Positions 47,102 through 60,950 of a DNA stretch of 64,000 nucleotides are shown here, one piece after another. The notes under the pieces are model-generated. The model had not been told where the DNA came from, did no database searches, and saw only the letters and a program-made list of their open reading frames with translations. The stretch is from Diphasiastrum complanatum (Eukaryota > Streptophyta > Lycopodiopsida > Lycopodiales > Lycopodiaceae): the NCBI GenBank assembly GCA_029204225.1, contig CM055095.1, forward strand, positions 23,310,026 through 23,374,025, given 5' to 3'. How positions within the stretch are numbered: the stretch's first letter is position 1; each line of letters begins with the position of its first letter. The translations under genes were made by a program, and so were the position numbers.

Positions 47102-49522
47102 GCATGTGCTATGTGGCAGCCCGTCATTGGAAGGCCCTCAGACAGGGCCTTCCCCCCACAAAAGATAGTTTGAGTTCGATGTTTTGTAAAAGATGTTTGG
47201 CTCAATGGCTTGGTCAGAATATCTGCAGTTCCGATGCACTCAGAAATAAGTACCTCTTTCTGGATCAGATTCCTTACATGATGATATTTGAGAGGTATGT
47301 GCTTTGTTTTGGAGTAAAAAACTGGATCCTCAGTCGGGTATATTGCCTCTTACTGTCTATATACATCACTGTTGGATCCTTTTGCCGTAGTCCAAGCTCC
47401 TCGAGTAAGAATCTAAGCCAAACAATTTCGTTTGCATTTTTCGACGCTGCAATGTACTCTGCCTCACAGGATGATTGTGCAACCAGGGTCTGTTTCTTAC
47501 AAACCTAGATCACTACTGCCCCACACATAATGAAACATCCACCTGAAATTGACTTACTGCCAATTCTACAACTCGCCCAACTTGCATCGCTAGATTGTTG
47601 TGCACATTTTACCTATACATTAGGCCATAACCTGCTGTCATTTTTTATATATTGAACTATTTGCTTTGCCAGCTTCCAATGCCTTGGGCTAGGATTGTTC
47701 CAAACTGACTCAGAGGGTAGACTGCCACGGCTATATCATGTCTGGTGCACACTGCTAGATACAATAAGCTCCCAATCAAATTCCTATATGGAATTTGTTC
47801 TATTTCCTTCTTTTCTTTTTCTGTTTTGGGGCTATCTTCTAGTGTCAAACTAGTCCATGCTTCCATTGGACTCTCCTGCCCTTACAATTATCCATCTCAT
47901 AGTCCTTTACTACCTTCAAAGCATACTTGCTTTGATATAGAAAAAGTGTTCCTTCACTTCTATTCCTGCCAATTTGTAGACCAACACAAAGCTTTGCCTC
48001 ACCCAGGTCAGTTATCCCAAATTCATTATGCAATAGGCTCTTTACCTTTTGGATGAGCTTAAGATAGTTTCCCACTAGTAGTGAGTCATCCACAAAAAGT
48101 GTCATGTATAGAAAAACACTGCCTTCTTGCATTACATAGACATTGCAATCTGAGTTCAATAGTTTCATACCTACTGACTTAAGAAAAGAATCAATTTTCT
48201 TGTACCATACTCTTGCAGCCTGCTTCAATCCATAAATGCTCTTATTGAGCTTGCATACATGTTTAGAAAAATCTTTATTGATAAAACCTTGCGGCTGCAA
48301 CATGTACATCTCTACATCTAGCTCCCCATGTAGGAACGCTGCCTTGACATCAATTTGATCTATTTCCAAGTTAAGCATGACTGCTAAGCACATCAACATT
48401 CGAATGATAGTCATCTTCACAATTAGTGAAAAAATTTCGAGATAATCCACACCTGATTTCTGTGAAAACCCCTTCGCTACCAGTCTGGCCTTGTAGCGAA
48501 TCATTGTGCCATCTGCACTTTGCTTTTTCTTGAACACCCATTTATTCTTGATGGCTTTTCTCCCCTAAGGTAGCTGAGTTAGATTCCATGTCTAATACTT
48601 CTCCATGGAATCCAACTCTTCTCTCATTGCTTCATTGCACCTTTCTCAATCCCTTCCATCTATGGCTTCCTCATGTTTTTGGTTCCTCAGTTATTCCTCA
48701 AAAATCAATATGGTATACATTATTGACTTCAGCGTTTTCTACTACCTTCCATGATGGCTTTCTTGACCTGATCGCGCTAGATTGCTCAGCTATTTGTTTG
48801 AGTTCTGCCTCTCCTGCAGCTACTTGTTGCTGCTCAGACATGATTACAGCTGGCTGATCCTGTGGTGCATGTTCTCCCTCTAGAGCTATGATTTCCAGCT
48901 CTCCCTCTTGAGATAGATAATCTCTTGGAAAAAAGGGTCGTTGTAGAAAGTCCCCATCAGATTGTTCTTCTAATACACCCTGTAGCCTACTGATTTTGAA
49001 GAATATCCAACAAATTGGACCTTTATTGTCTTGTCGTCCAGTTTCTTTCTCTTTACATCTGGTATGTGCATATAGGCATCACATCCGAAAACTCGAATAT
49101 GTGACAGGTCAGGTTTTCGACCATTCCACACTTCATAGGGCGTCTTCCCTTTGACAACCGATATTTGTGTTCAATTCTGCAAGTAGGCCGTTGTGCCAAC
49201 TGTTTCTGTCCAGAATTTCTTGGGTAGCCTAGACTGTAGCAGCATACATCGAGCTGCATAAAAAATCGTTCAATTTTTTCTCTCTGTGACTCCATTGTGC
49301 TGTGCAGTGTAGGGAATGGTATATTTGCACTCTATCTCTTCTTCGTTACAAAAATCCTTGAAGCTTTCACTAATGTACTCTCTTTTGTTATCGGTTATGA
49401 GTGCCTGGATTTTACTACCAAGATGCTTCTCCACATAGGGCTTGTACTTCTTGAATGCCTCAAAAACTTCTGATTTTTGCTTCAGAAGGTATACTACAGC
49501 CATCCTATTGTAGTCATCTATA
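47102..49522 (-). mobile_element. Copia-B, truncated at the array joint (unit 2)
   Basis: RT frame 48537-47845 with one change in the motif after the first block (SPIV to SLIV). Integrase part 49522-49270 again fuses to antisense Copia-A at the joint. The 10-bp hairpin is at 47129-47153. Confidence 0.85.
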
Positions 49523-49524
49523 TT

Positions 49525-51835
49525 GGTCGACAAGACACAAACAGCGCCAGTAAGATATGTGCTAGGCAGCTCAACTTCCACATCATAAGAGTTTAGCGGG
49601 TTCAGTGGCAAACCACAGACTTTCGAGGAGGTGATTGAAGGTCCAAAAAAGGATAGATGGATCCAAGCCATGAACAAAGAGATGGAGTCCATGAGGAAGA
49701 ACCAAGTATGGACGTTGGAGCCATTACTACATAAGCACAAGATTGTCAAATGCAAATGGGTCTTCAAGCTCAAATACGAACCAGACGGGAATGTGACGAA
49801 ATACAAGGCAAGATTGATATGTGGACGACACTCTAATACTTTGTAGGAGTGAGCAGCTAATTGCTGAAGTAAAGGCAGACATCTCAAAACATTTCGAGAT
49901 CGTGGATCTGGGAGAAGCCAAGTGTTACCTAGGCTTACAAATTGAAAGGGACTACGAGGGAGGTAAGTTATACCTTCACCAGTCTAGATACACCCAGAAG
50001 ATCCTAGAGGACTTTGGGATGCTGAACTACAAAGAAGCAAACACTCCAATGCTCGTAGGGACGGTGCTGATGAATGATGACTGTCCAAAGACTGAGGAAG
50101 AGAGAGAACAGATGCAACTCACACCTTATAGAAAGCTGATAGGATCACTGATGTACCTTGCAAACAACACACGTTCTGATATTGCTTATGTAGTATTCAG
50201 GATGAGCCAATTCTGCACAAATCCAGGCTTGAAACATTGTTAGATTGCAAAATGAATTTTGCAATATTTTCAATTAACAAGGGATTGTGGCTTGTGTTAC
50301 TGTCATGGTGCAGGTTTCAGGATACTTTCCTACAACGACGCTAACTGGGCATCTCTCAAGGATGACTTTAAAAGCATCTCAGGAGGATGCACCATCGCAT
50401 TAGGAGCAGCAGTTCTCTAGGTCAGCAAGAAGCAGATCATTGTAGCCCAGTCATCCTACGAACCAGAACATTTTGCAGCGGCAAAGATGGCCAACAAAAT
50501 AATCTGGCTAAGACAGTTTCTGGATGAATTGGAAAAAACAAGGAACGAGCCCCTAGTCTTGCAGATGGACAACACCTCTGCAATACACCTAGCGAAAGAT
50601 CCAGAACGAAACACATTGTGAATAAGTACTACTTGATCAAGGATCTAATTGAAAGAAGATGTTGCAAACCACTTTCATCGGAACAAAAGACATGGTTGTT
50701 GACATCTTCACTAAAGCCCTGGACAAAGGAATCTTTGAGAGACAAAGGAACAGTCTTGGGATCGTAAAGCTATCATGCTTTGAGAGGGAGCTGAAGAAAC
50801 GAAATGTTTCTAACTACAAAGCCTTGCTAGCCTTCAACCCTCAACCTGACGAAGATGTTTGCGAACACGAAAGTCAGGAGACACGAAGCACGAAAAGTTT
50901 CGCAAATGCAAAAGTCAAAGGAAACGAAGACGAATGGTTCGTAAACACGAAAGTCAAAGCAGACAAAGACGAACAGTTCGCGAACACAAAAGATTCATGA
51001 ATGTGAATCTTTTGCGGTCTGGCACGAGAATCTTTTGCCGTCCATTACGAGAGAAGACAAACGACCAAAACAAAACCAATGACGGAAACGAAACTTTATC
51101 CTATCCTCCACGCTCCAAAGGGTACCAACGAGATCATGCAAGTACCCAAAAGTACAAATATTTGATCTGATGACATGATTTCAGCAGATACATTTTGGGT
51201 CATGGCTAATCTGCCACTCTTTTAATTCCCTGATTAGTTGTAGATGCTTAATCACTCTAATCTCAGATTTACATAGAGCGACTATACTTACTAGATGATA
51301 CTTGACATATAGATCAACAGAATACACATACAGTGTAATGTAGAAGTCTGATGCAAGTAAGCAATCAAGATGAAATACAGACAACAAGTCCGTCTGCGTG
51401 CGAGACGAGCTCTATGATCAGGATCCATGGAGATCCAACTGTCCTCTAGTAAAACGAGACGGTTACTCATGAGAGAACCGTGTTTCTCCCATGCAAATGC
51501 ATTGCGTGGATTTGCATGCAGTGCTTGAAGAAATCAGAAAAAGATCAATATAGATGATTCTTCTTGCTGTGTCTGATCTCGAATGCAAATGCGTCTGCTG
51601 TTATTCGTATGTCTAAGTTTTCTTGTTCATTTGAATTCCACACCTTGGTTGAAGCTATGTTGAATGCTGCATTAATTTTATAAATGTAGATCACAGTACC
51701 TAACTACACTCTGGAGGACTATAGGAGTGATTCAGCTGGCAGTGTCCAACGATCGCATCTGGACTCCATCCGAGGGCAAGAGAGTTGTGGGTCCTTCGTG
51801 AAAGCTTTGTGACTACAAAACCCACGCGATCATCA
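49525..51835 (+). mobile_element. Copia-A 3' half (unit 3)
   Basis: Third copy: RT scraps 49631-50243, RNase H tail and acidic extension 50659-51000, LTR 51168-51835. It agrees with unit 2 at most sites where unit 1 differs. Confidence 0.9.
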
Positions 51836-54648
51836 AATCCTAAGGGTAACACTTATCCAAGGGTCTCATGACTCCATACCTCTAACTAAGGTATAGTCAC
51901 TTGCCTGCCCTTATCCAAGGGTACATATTTTTAATCCTAAGGGTACCTTGCCATGTAGCCCCCAACACTAAATGGACTAATAGGGGTCTGAAGTACTGCT
52001 AGTTACATAGGTATGTAACATTCCTTCCCCCTAAACTTAAATTTTTTCCTTGTAGGAAAAAATTTAGAAAATTCTTCTGGAGATCAGCCTCCTTTTCCCA
52101 GGTATCCTCCTCTTCAGATCTGCCCCTCCACCTGACTAAAAATTTCCAAAGCACTCTACTCCGTAGAGTCTTCTGCCGGCTATTAACAATCGCCTCGAGT
52201 TCAGGTGGTCCACTCACAGACTCATCACAAAGAAGTTCCACTAGATCTTGCACAGGGAGCAGGGTCTCCCCAACCCCTAACGACGGTTTTGACTTACTAA
52301 CGTGGAAAACAGGATGAATTCCAATGTTAGCTGGAAGGTCTAGTTTGTATGCGACCTTGTTTATCACTTGGATAACCTTAAAAGGACCGCAATACCTAGG
52401 CACCAACTTTGCACACTTACCAGTTTTCTAGCCCCTAGAGTGACTAGGGACTCTCAAAAACACCCAATCATTGAGCATGAATACCTTGTGCTTCCGAGAT
52501 AGATCAACATAGTGCCTTGCCCTGTCTTGGGCACTTCTTATGCTATCTTTAGCCAATTGTAATATTTCTTTCATATCCACAAGGAAATCAGCTGTGGCTT
52601 GCACTCGTAGGTTTTTCATGTCAACACTAATTGGTGATCGAGGCTGAAAACCATACATAAGCATGAAAGGGCTGAATTTTGTCGATGAATGTTTTGCACT
52701 GTTATATGCAAATTCCACCAATGGAAGGTACTATTTCCAATCAGACTACCGATGGCCCACATATGCTTGAAACATATCCTCCAACGTCTGACTGGTCCTT
52801 TCTGTTTGACCATCCGATTTTGGATGGTCTGTAGAACTCATACTTAAAGTTGTTTCCAACTTTTCAAATACTGCTTGCCAAAAATTCCTAGTGAATTTGG
52901 GTCATGATTACTAACAATATCGCGAGGCAGCCCGTATAGTCAAAAAAGCTTCTCAACAAATAGTTGAGCTAGTTTAGAAGCTTTAACAGTAGTTTTTGTT
53001 GGGATAAATTGAGCAAACTTCGTAAGTCTGTCAACAATGACCCAAACTAAATTGTGGCCCTTCCCTGTACATGGAAGCCCGACCACAAAATTCATAGATA
53101 TACTTTCCCACTTTCCAGTAGGAATATCTAAAGGATGTGATGTTAGTAGGATATGTGCCACTCTGTGCTAACTGTAAAGGCAAAGGGCATGTCACTGCCG
53201 AATGTCCTCTGCCACAACAGTTGTGGTCTAAACCGAGGTTTGTAAACTCGCCTAGAGAAGATGAGCTTCGGCCATCTAAAACTAACAGTGACATAGTAGT
53301 TCAAAGGATAGAAGTAGAGTTCGAATCACAAGATCAAGACCATCAATGGCCTGATTTAGATATAGAGATAAATAAAGTAACTACTAGAACTAATAAAGAT
53401 TCTTCAACTCTTAAAGATAAGAAGAAAACTAAGAAGACCGAGGAAGGGGAGAGATTGTCACATTAAGTATACCTACATACAGCAATAAAGTAGAATATGT
53501 AGATAGAGGAGATTATTGAGTTCCAGAGATTAGTGCTATTATAGGAGACCATATTATTGATAGAATACTAATAGACTTAGGATCCAGTATCACCTTAATA
53601 ACTGAAACGATGGTTAAGGAGTTAGGATATAGGTCCATAAAAATTTGAGTGAAAGAATATTCATTCGGTTCACCAATCTGACTAGGAGCATCTGCAACTT
53701 GATTAGAGCTGTCTCTTACATAACATATTTCATGATCAAATTCTTGCATCAATTTGGCTCATCGAGCTTTCCTACCTCAAAGATCATGTTGATTACAAAA
53801 GTACTTATGATATTGGCGATCCATATACACTATAAACTTACAACCATAAAATTAGTGTCTCCAAGTTTTAAGTGTATGGACAACTGAAAATAATTCCTTT
53901 TCTTGCGTAGTATAATGCACTATGAAGACCTGTGAAATTTTTGCTTTCAAACTCTAGCGGCCTATCATTCCATAACATAACTGCTCCAATTGCAATATCA
54001 CTTATGTCAATTCTCACAATGTAAGGCTGGTCTAGTTCTATAAAATGTGAGCCGAGACAATCAGGGTCTTAAGTCTTGCAAGACTTTGATTCAGTTTCTC
54101 ATTCCATACAAAAAATGGACTAGGTTGATTCCTCTTTTTCTTTTTGTTAACAATTCTTTTCTTCCAGATTATTGAGTAGTGCCACCACTTTGGCACAATT
54201 CTCAATAAATCTTTGAAGGAAAACTGTAAATCTTAAAAATGATATAATTTGCTTGACAATTTGCGGAATCAGCCTCAACAACTATCTTGATTTTATCTCG
54301 TCAATCTAGATCCCATATGCAGTGATCTTATGACTAAAATAAACATGGTTATGCTTAAAACATTCACACTTCAATTCCTTAGCATAAAGTAACTCTTGTT
54401 GGACTTTTATCAAGATAGTTTTGATATGCTCTATGTGCTCCTTGAAGGTCTTACTATAGACGAGAATATCATAAAATGTACTATCACAAATTTTCCCAAA
54501 TATGGATGAAACAAATCGTTCATCATTTGTTGAAACGTTGGTGGAACTTTTGTTAACCCAAAAGGCAACATTAAGAAGTCCTAATGGCCAAATTTGGTAC
54601 AAAATCCAGTCTTTAGCTTGCCAAACACCAATGTTGATCTTCACTAGA
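51836..54648 (-). mobile_element. Gypsy mosaic (unit 3)
   Basis: LTR stub 51836-52020, chromodomain/IN frames 52406-51999, 52721-52428 and 53161-52940, gag-PR piece 53144-53648 on the plus strand, RNase H/RT remnants 53752-53649 and 54644-54306. Private changes include Val to Ile and Glu to Gln in the chromodomain frame. Confidence 0.85.
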
Positions 54649-57308
54649 ATTTTGCATTAAACTCTTAAAAAAAAATAGTCAGGCCTAGGATAGATGAACC
54701 AAATGACATTTGTAAAATCATCTTCATGAATAATTGTATCCTTCAAGGATGATTCACTGTGTTCTCTATATAAAGCTTACAAGTAGCCTCCATAGGAAGA
54801 TCAAAACAACTGTCCATACTACTAATTTTTTTAAGGATAGATATAACATACTTTCATTTATGACCAACAATAAAAGTAGCACATTGACGTTTCTAGATTT
54901 TTGTCATTAGAATATAATGAAAATGTAAAATAGGCCCTTTAAGTCACAAATCAATGAAGAGATGACATAATTACCACCATGCATCAAGTAGAGATAATGT
55001 TTATTCCAAATGAATTCAAGAGTAGATGAAATCTTATGGCTTGGGTCTCTAAATCACAACTTTCATAATATTAACTTCTCAATTTGCCCTAAAATTGATT
55101 ATTTCAGGTATTGGAAAATGTAAATGGCATAACTTAAAATCACTCGCAACTCTTACAATGCATCAAGAATCTATACAACATAATACAACAAAAATGATCA
55201 AAAGAATGTGCATGCAAATAGAACAAGAGTAGCTACTATTATTGTAGATCAAAGAGGACATACAATGAACAACGAGGTTTTGAGCCCTTTTCTATTGTTA
55301 ATTGGTGTCTTTCTTGATGTCATAAAAAACTCTTTCATATTATTAGATATTAATCAGCTAGATCTCGTGGACTAATCAGTAATTTATGACCTATTTTTTT
55401 TGTAAATCAAGTTGTAAGATGATGTACATTTTTTCTTTGATTTAGTCCTTGATAATTGTCAAAGATAGTTGATTCAATTTGATGGTCATAAATTGTTGGC
55501 AATTGGCAATCATTATGTTGATTTGATTGTCATGGATGATTGAAATTTTATTGATGAGTTCAACATATGTCAAGGCTTGCATCAAGTTCTCAATACTCCT
55601 TGTTAATGTAAATTGAACCATCGTTCAATCATCAAGTTTGAAATTTTCTTGCATTAAAAACGCTTCTTCCTTGGCAATGATTTCGTAAGAATATGGGCAC
55701 ACATCGATTGTGTTTTGCGAGACAACTAGTTAGAGTTAGTGAAGCCTATCAATAATGGCAATGCATTGTTTGAAGTTTATTTACCATCACAACATAGTCC
55801 CAACTATGTGGTTCCTTTCATGTATCTAACTTGAATCCTTTTTACAACTTTCCAATGAGTTGCTCCCAAATTCGATAGAGATTGGACAAACCATTGCATA
55901 CATTGATTAACACAGCAGTGAACTATATGAAATTTTTTCCATTTCAGCTTGTTTTCCTTAATGTTTAGAACTGATGTCTCTAGAAATTTCAAGCGTAGTT
56001 ATAGGCTATATAAGCATGCCAAGCTTTGATGGAGGATTGATTCTAGGAAAGGCACTTCCAAGAGGATTCTAAGCCATGGAACATGTTATGAGTTACTTAT
56101 CATCCTTAAGTATCATCATCTATGATATGGTCACATATTTCTATAAAAGCTCAAAGATGGTTGAAGTCCTAGGCTCAGAGGTATAGAGTTTATGGATGAG
56201 GGGAAGTCAAATAACTATTCCTATAGGGTTTTAGGTACTGCAAATTGATTCACGATGGTGGCACAAAGGAACAAAAAATGTGTAGAAATTAGGTGATTGC
56301 AAATCTTAGCAAGCACAATTTTCCAAGGGCACAACTGGGTGACTAGCAACTCCATATATAACATTCTCACATCTAGTCATGTACCTGTCACTCTTGTGGT
56401 TGAATAATTTCACTCAATGAAGCCTTGAAACTTTTGCCATTATTGAGTGACTCAATCACAAATGCCAAAAAAGACAATCATGATTGAATGTTACCCACAC
56501 CTCAAGCACCAAAAAGCCTAGCCACATAACCAAAGATTTCAGGGATGAGGCAAACATGTCTTGCCTCCATGGAAGTTGTCTATAGTGTAACACAAGGAAA
56601 TTATACATGAGCAAAATATTACCCATTTTTAGATTGACAAAAAGCATAATGTATTATTTTTTGAGAGATATGAGAAAAAATTCACGTGCGATAATACATG
56701 GCAAACGTTTACTTTGCAAAAATACACGACCATTTCATTTCATGATCTGAATCTAATAAATGCATGTATATATTCTCTTTCATAATTGTCATGTGAGATG
56801 AAGCCATATGTAATCCAATACGCAATGGGAGCCCGCCATTCTCCCTAGCTTAAACTCCCAAAAAACTAGGGGCTGAGCCTAAAAATTATTTAGTCATGGC
56901 CAGAGCGTCTGAACTTTTTTGGCAATCTTTAGGGGCACCTTCCATAATACCTAAAGAAAGTAAACAATGGTGTGACTGAGTGCAATATCATTGCACATCA
57001 CGAAAAGGGAAAAACACCCCATCCAAAATTAAAAATTCCAAAAGCTCATGTGGCCAGTGTTAGAGCGCCTTTCCATGTTCACCCCCTCACCCAGGCAGAG
57101 TGACAAAAGGCAACAACATGGGTTGTTCAACCAGTGAGAGGGTTTGCAAGTATTCCAAAAATCAACTCTCAAAAAGAAAGAACGGGTTCTCTCAAGATGA
57201 GGTAGGGTGACACAGGCACGAGGGGGTGAGCATGGAAAGGGCCTCTTAGAGGAATGGCTAGTGACTTACTCCTCATGCCTTAGGTGTGAACATTATCTAT
57301 TTCGTATT
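54649..57308. other. Decayed spacer (unit 3)
   Basis: Third copy of the spacer. The copia scrap is at 55804-55938. Private C-to-T or G-to-A type changes occur at about 55212, 55412, 55433, 55488 and 56029. Confidence 0.5.
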
Positions 57309-58344
57309 ACGGAAGGAGCCGGGCATAGGCCATTATGCCCGGTAAGGATTTTCAAAAAATATTGTGCGAGGCTCGAGGTGCCGAGCCTAGATTCTTTTAG
57401 AAAGCCGAACCGGGCAGAATGGCCTGTGCCCGGGGGCCTTCCATTGCATAATGGATACCTGGGATTTTTTTACATGACATAATGGGCACTTTGACTTTGA
57501 CTGACCATTGAAAATGCACCACATGGTAGTTGTACGGACGCCATACGGATGGGCACAAAAAGGCAGAAAAAAAAGAAGAAGCAAAATTTGTCTTTGAAAA
57601 AAACACATGCATTTTTCTGCTTTTTAATTTGTCTGAAAATAGGCATAATATTCAGCACGTATCCATTACGTTTTATGGAAGGAGCCGGGCATAGGCCATT
57701 ATGCCTGGTAAGGATTTCCAAAAAAAATTGTGCGAGGCCCGGAGGGGCCAAGCCTAGGTTTTTTTGGAAAGTCGAACTGCGCAAAATTGCCTGTGCCTGG
57801 CCGCCTTCCATTGCGTAATGGATACCTGGGGATTTTTCCCATGGCATAATGGGCAGTTTGATTTTGACTGACCATTGAAAATGATTTTTTAACATGGCAT
57901 AATAGGCAGTTTGACTTTGATTGACCATTGAAAATGCACCACGTGGAAGCTGTACGAATGTCGTACGGATGGCCACAGACATGTAGAAAAAGAAAAGGAG
58001 AATCTACCTTTGAAAAAAATGCCTACATTTTATGTTTTTGAATTTGTCTGAAAATGGGCATAATATTCAGCAGGTATCCATTTCTTAAACAACAAATGAT
58101 CATAGAACGAAACGTAGCAGCATAAAAGAGCTAGAAAGATGGTGCAAGGAGGGAAAATGAAACTACGTAATGCCTTGTGCTCAGGTGTCCTTTGTATTTT
58201 GGGACCACCTTCAGGAGCATAATGTCCATCCAATTTTCTCTCTCCTAAGAATCTGTCATTCTCTCTCCTCTCTCCGGTGGAATTCACTTTTTTTCTCCTC
58301 TCTCCGGTGCAATGCACGTTCTCTCTCCTCTCTCCGGTGAAATG
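57309..58344. repeat. 366-bp tandem repeat and polypurine minisatellite (unit 3, diverged)
   Basis: Repeat copies start at 57309 and about 57675, minisatellite at about 58229-58344. More than ten substitutions against units 1 and 2 fall between 57194 and 57780. One of them breaks the second hairpin stem (tatgcctgg instead of tatgcccgg). Confidence 0.85.
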
Positions 58345-58345
58345 T

Positions 58346-60950
58346 GCATGTGCTATGTGGCAGCCCGTCATTGGAAGGCCCTCAGACAGGGCCTTCCCCC
58401 CACAAAAGATAGTTTGAGTTCGATGTTTTGTAAAAGATGTTTGGCTCAATGGCTTGGTCAGAATATCTGCAGTTCCGATGCACTCAGAAATAAGTACCTC
58501 TTTCTGGATCAGATTCCTTACATGATGATATTTGAGAGGTATGTGCTTTGTTTTGGAGTAAAAAACTGGATCCTCAGTCAGGTATATTGCCTCTTACTGT
58601 CTATATACATCACTGTTGGATCCTTTTGCCGTAGTCCAAGCTCCTCGAGTAAGAATCTAAGCCAAACAATTTCGTTTGCATTTTTCGACGCTGCAATGTA
58701 CTCTGCCTCACAGGATGATTGTGCAACCAGGGTCTGTTTCTTACAAACCTAGATCACTACTGCCCCACACATAATGAAACATCCACCTGAAATTGACTTA
58801 CTGCCAATTCTACAACTCGCCCAACTTGCATCGCTAGATTGTTGTGCACATTTTACCTATACATTAGGCCATAACCTGCTGTCATTTTGTATATATTGAA
58901 CTATTTGCTTTGCCAGCTTCCAATGCCTTGGGCTAGGATTGTTCCAAACTGACTCAGAGGGTAGACTGCCACGGCTATATCATGTCTGGTGCACACTGCT
59001 AGATACAATAAGCTCCCAATCAAATTCCTATATGGAATTTGTTCTATTTCCTTCTTTTCTTTTTCTGTTTTGGGGCTATCTTCTAGTGTCAAACTAGTCC
59101 ATGCTTCCATTGGACTCTCCTGCCCTTACAATTATCCATCTCATAGTCCTTTACTACCTTCAAAGCATACTTGCTTTGATATAGAAAAAGTGTTCCTTCA
59201 CTTCTATTCCTGCCAATTTGTAGACCAACACAAAGCTTTGCCTCACCCAGGTCAGTTATCCCAAATTCATTATGCAATAGGCTCTTTACCTTTTGGATGA
59301 GCTTAAGATAGTTTCCCACTAGTAGTGAGTCATCCACAAAAAGTGTCATGTATAGAAAAACACTGCCTTCTTGCATTACATAGACATTGCAATCTGAGTT
59401 CAATAGTTTCATACCTACTGACTTAAGAAAAGAATCAATTTTCTTGTACCATACTCTTGCAGCCTGCTTCAATCCATAAATGCTCTTATTGAGCTTGCAT
59501 ACATGTTTAGAAAAATCTTTATTGATAAAACCTTGCGGCTGCAACATGTACATCTCTACATCTAGCTCCCCATGTAGAAACGCTGCCTTGACATCAATTT
59601 GATCTATTTCCAAGTTAAGCATGACTGCTAAGCACATCAACATTTGAATGATAGTCATCTTCACAATTGGTGAAAAAGTTTCGAGATAATCCACACCTGA
59701 TTTCTGTGAAAACCCCTTCGCTACCAGTCTGGCCTTGTAGCGAATCATTGTGCCATCTGCACTTTGCTTTTTCTTGAACACCCATTTATTCTTGATGGCT
59801 TTTCTCCCCTAAGGTAGCTGAGTTAGAGTCCATGTCTAATACTTCTCCATGGAATCCAACTCTTCTCTCATTGCTTCATTGCACCTTTCTCAATCCCTTC
59901 CATCTATGGCTTCCTCATGTTTTTGGTTCCTCAGTTATTTCTCAAAAATCAATATGGTATACATTATTGACTTCAGCGTTTTCTATTACCTTCCATGATG
60001 GCTTTCTTGACCTGATCGCGCTAGATTGCTCAGCTAATTTGTTTGAGTTCTGCCTCTCCTGCAGCTACTTGTTGCTGCTCAGACATGATTACAGCTGGCT
60101 GATCCTGTGGTGCATGTTCTCCCTCTAGAGCTATGATTTCCAGCTCTCCCTCTTGAGATAGATAATCTCTTGGAAAAAAGGGTCGTTGTAGAAAGTCCCC
60201 ATCAGATTGTTCTTCTAATACACCCTGTAGCCTACTGATTTTGAAGAATATCCAACAAATTGGACCTTTATTGTCTTGTCGTCCAGTTTCTTTCTCTTTA
60301 CATCTGGTATGTGCATATAGGCATCACATCCGAAAACTCGAATATGTGACAGGTCAGGTTTTCGACCATTCCACACTTCATAGGGCGTCTTCCCTTTGAC
60401 AACCGATATTTGTGTTCAATTCTGCAAGTAGGCCGTTGTGCCAACTGTTTCTGTCCAGAATTTCTTGGGTAGCCTAGACTGTAGCAGCATACATCGAGCT
60501 GCATAAAAAATCGTTCAATTTTTCCTCTCTGTGACTCCATTGTGCTGTGCAGTGTAGGGAATGGTATATTGGCACTCTATCTCTTCTTCGTTACAAAAAT
60601 CCTTGAAGCTTTCACTAATGTACTCTCTTTTGTTATCGGTTATGAGTGCCTGGATTTTACTACCAAGATGCTTTTCCACATAGGGCTTGTACTTCTTGAA
60701 TGCCTCAAAAACTTCTGATTTTTGCTTCAGGAGGTATACTACAGCCATCCTATTGTAGTCATCTATAAATGTCACAAAGTATTTTGATCCGGAGAGTGAA
60801 CTTACTCTCATTGGGCCGCACACATCTGAGTGAATCAGTCCAAGAATATTCTTGGCTCTTGCTGGGTGTCTATTGAATGGGATTCGACTTTGCTTCCCTC
60901 TTGCACATACATGGCAGAAGTCTATTACCCCTTTGAACATGATGACCACA
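58346..60950 (-). mobile_element. Copia-B, extending past the array (unit 3)
   Basis: The longest copy. The frame 60949-60515 carries the end of GAG-pre-integrase (VIDFCHVCARGKQSRIPF), then LGLIHSDVCGPM with the first catalytic Asp, FVTFIDDYNRMAVVYLLKQK, ITDNKREYIS (second Asp) and HNGVTERKN (Glu). The DDE triad is therefore complete. The next integrase part (60540-60298) is out of frame. RT is at 59781-59089 (TFSP retained where units 1 and 2 have IFS), the link at 59110-58901, and RNase H in pieces to 58400. The element ends abruptly at about 60950; gag, protease and 5' LTR are absent. Confidence 0.85.

Larger units (their letters stand above)
38281..49524. repeat. Tandem unit 2 (11,244 bp)
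   Basis: It has exactly the same length as unit 1 and is nearly identical. SNPs against unit 1 include 39043 (g for a), 39505 (a for g), 41525-41526 (ca for ga) and 45657 (c for t). At most sites where unit 1 differs, unit 2 agrees with unit 3. It is bounded on both sides by the novel joint. Confidence 0.97.
49525..60768. repeat. Tandem unit 3 (about 11,244 bp, one 1-bp insertion)
   Basis: The left boundary is the second novel joint. The right end is native: catctata at 60760-60767 is followed by aatgtcacaaag, which continues the Copia-B integrase (TFIDDYNR). A 1-bp insertion near 60035 shifts later coordinates by one. It has more private SNPs than units 1 and 2, concentrated at 57194-57780 and 58900-60740. 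Confidence 0.95.
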
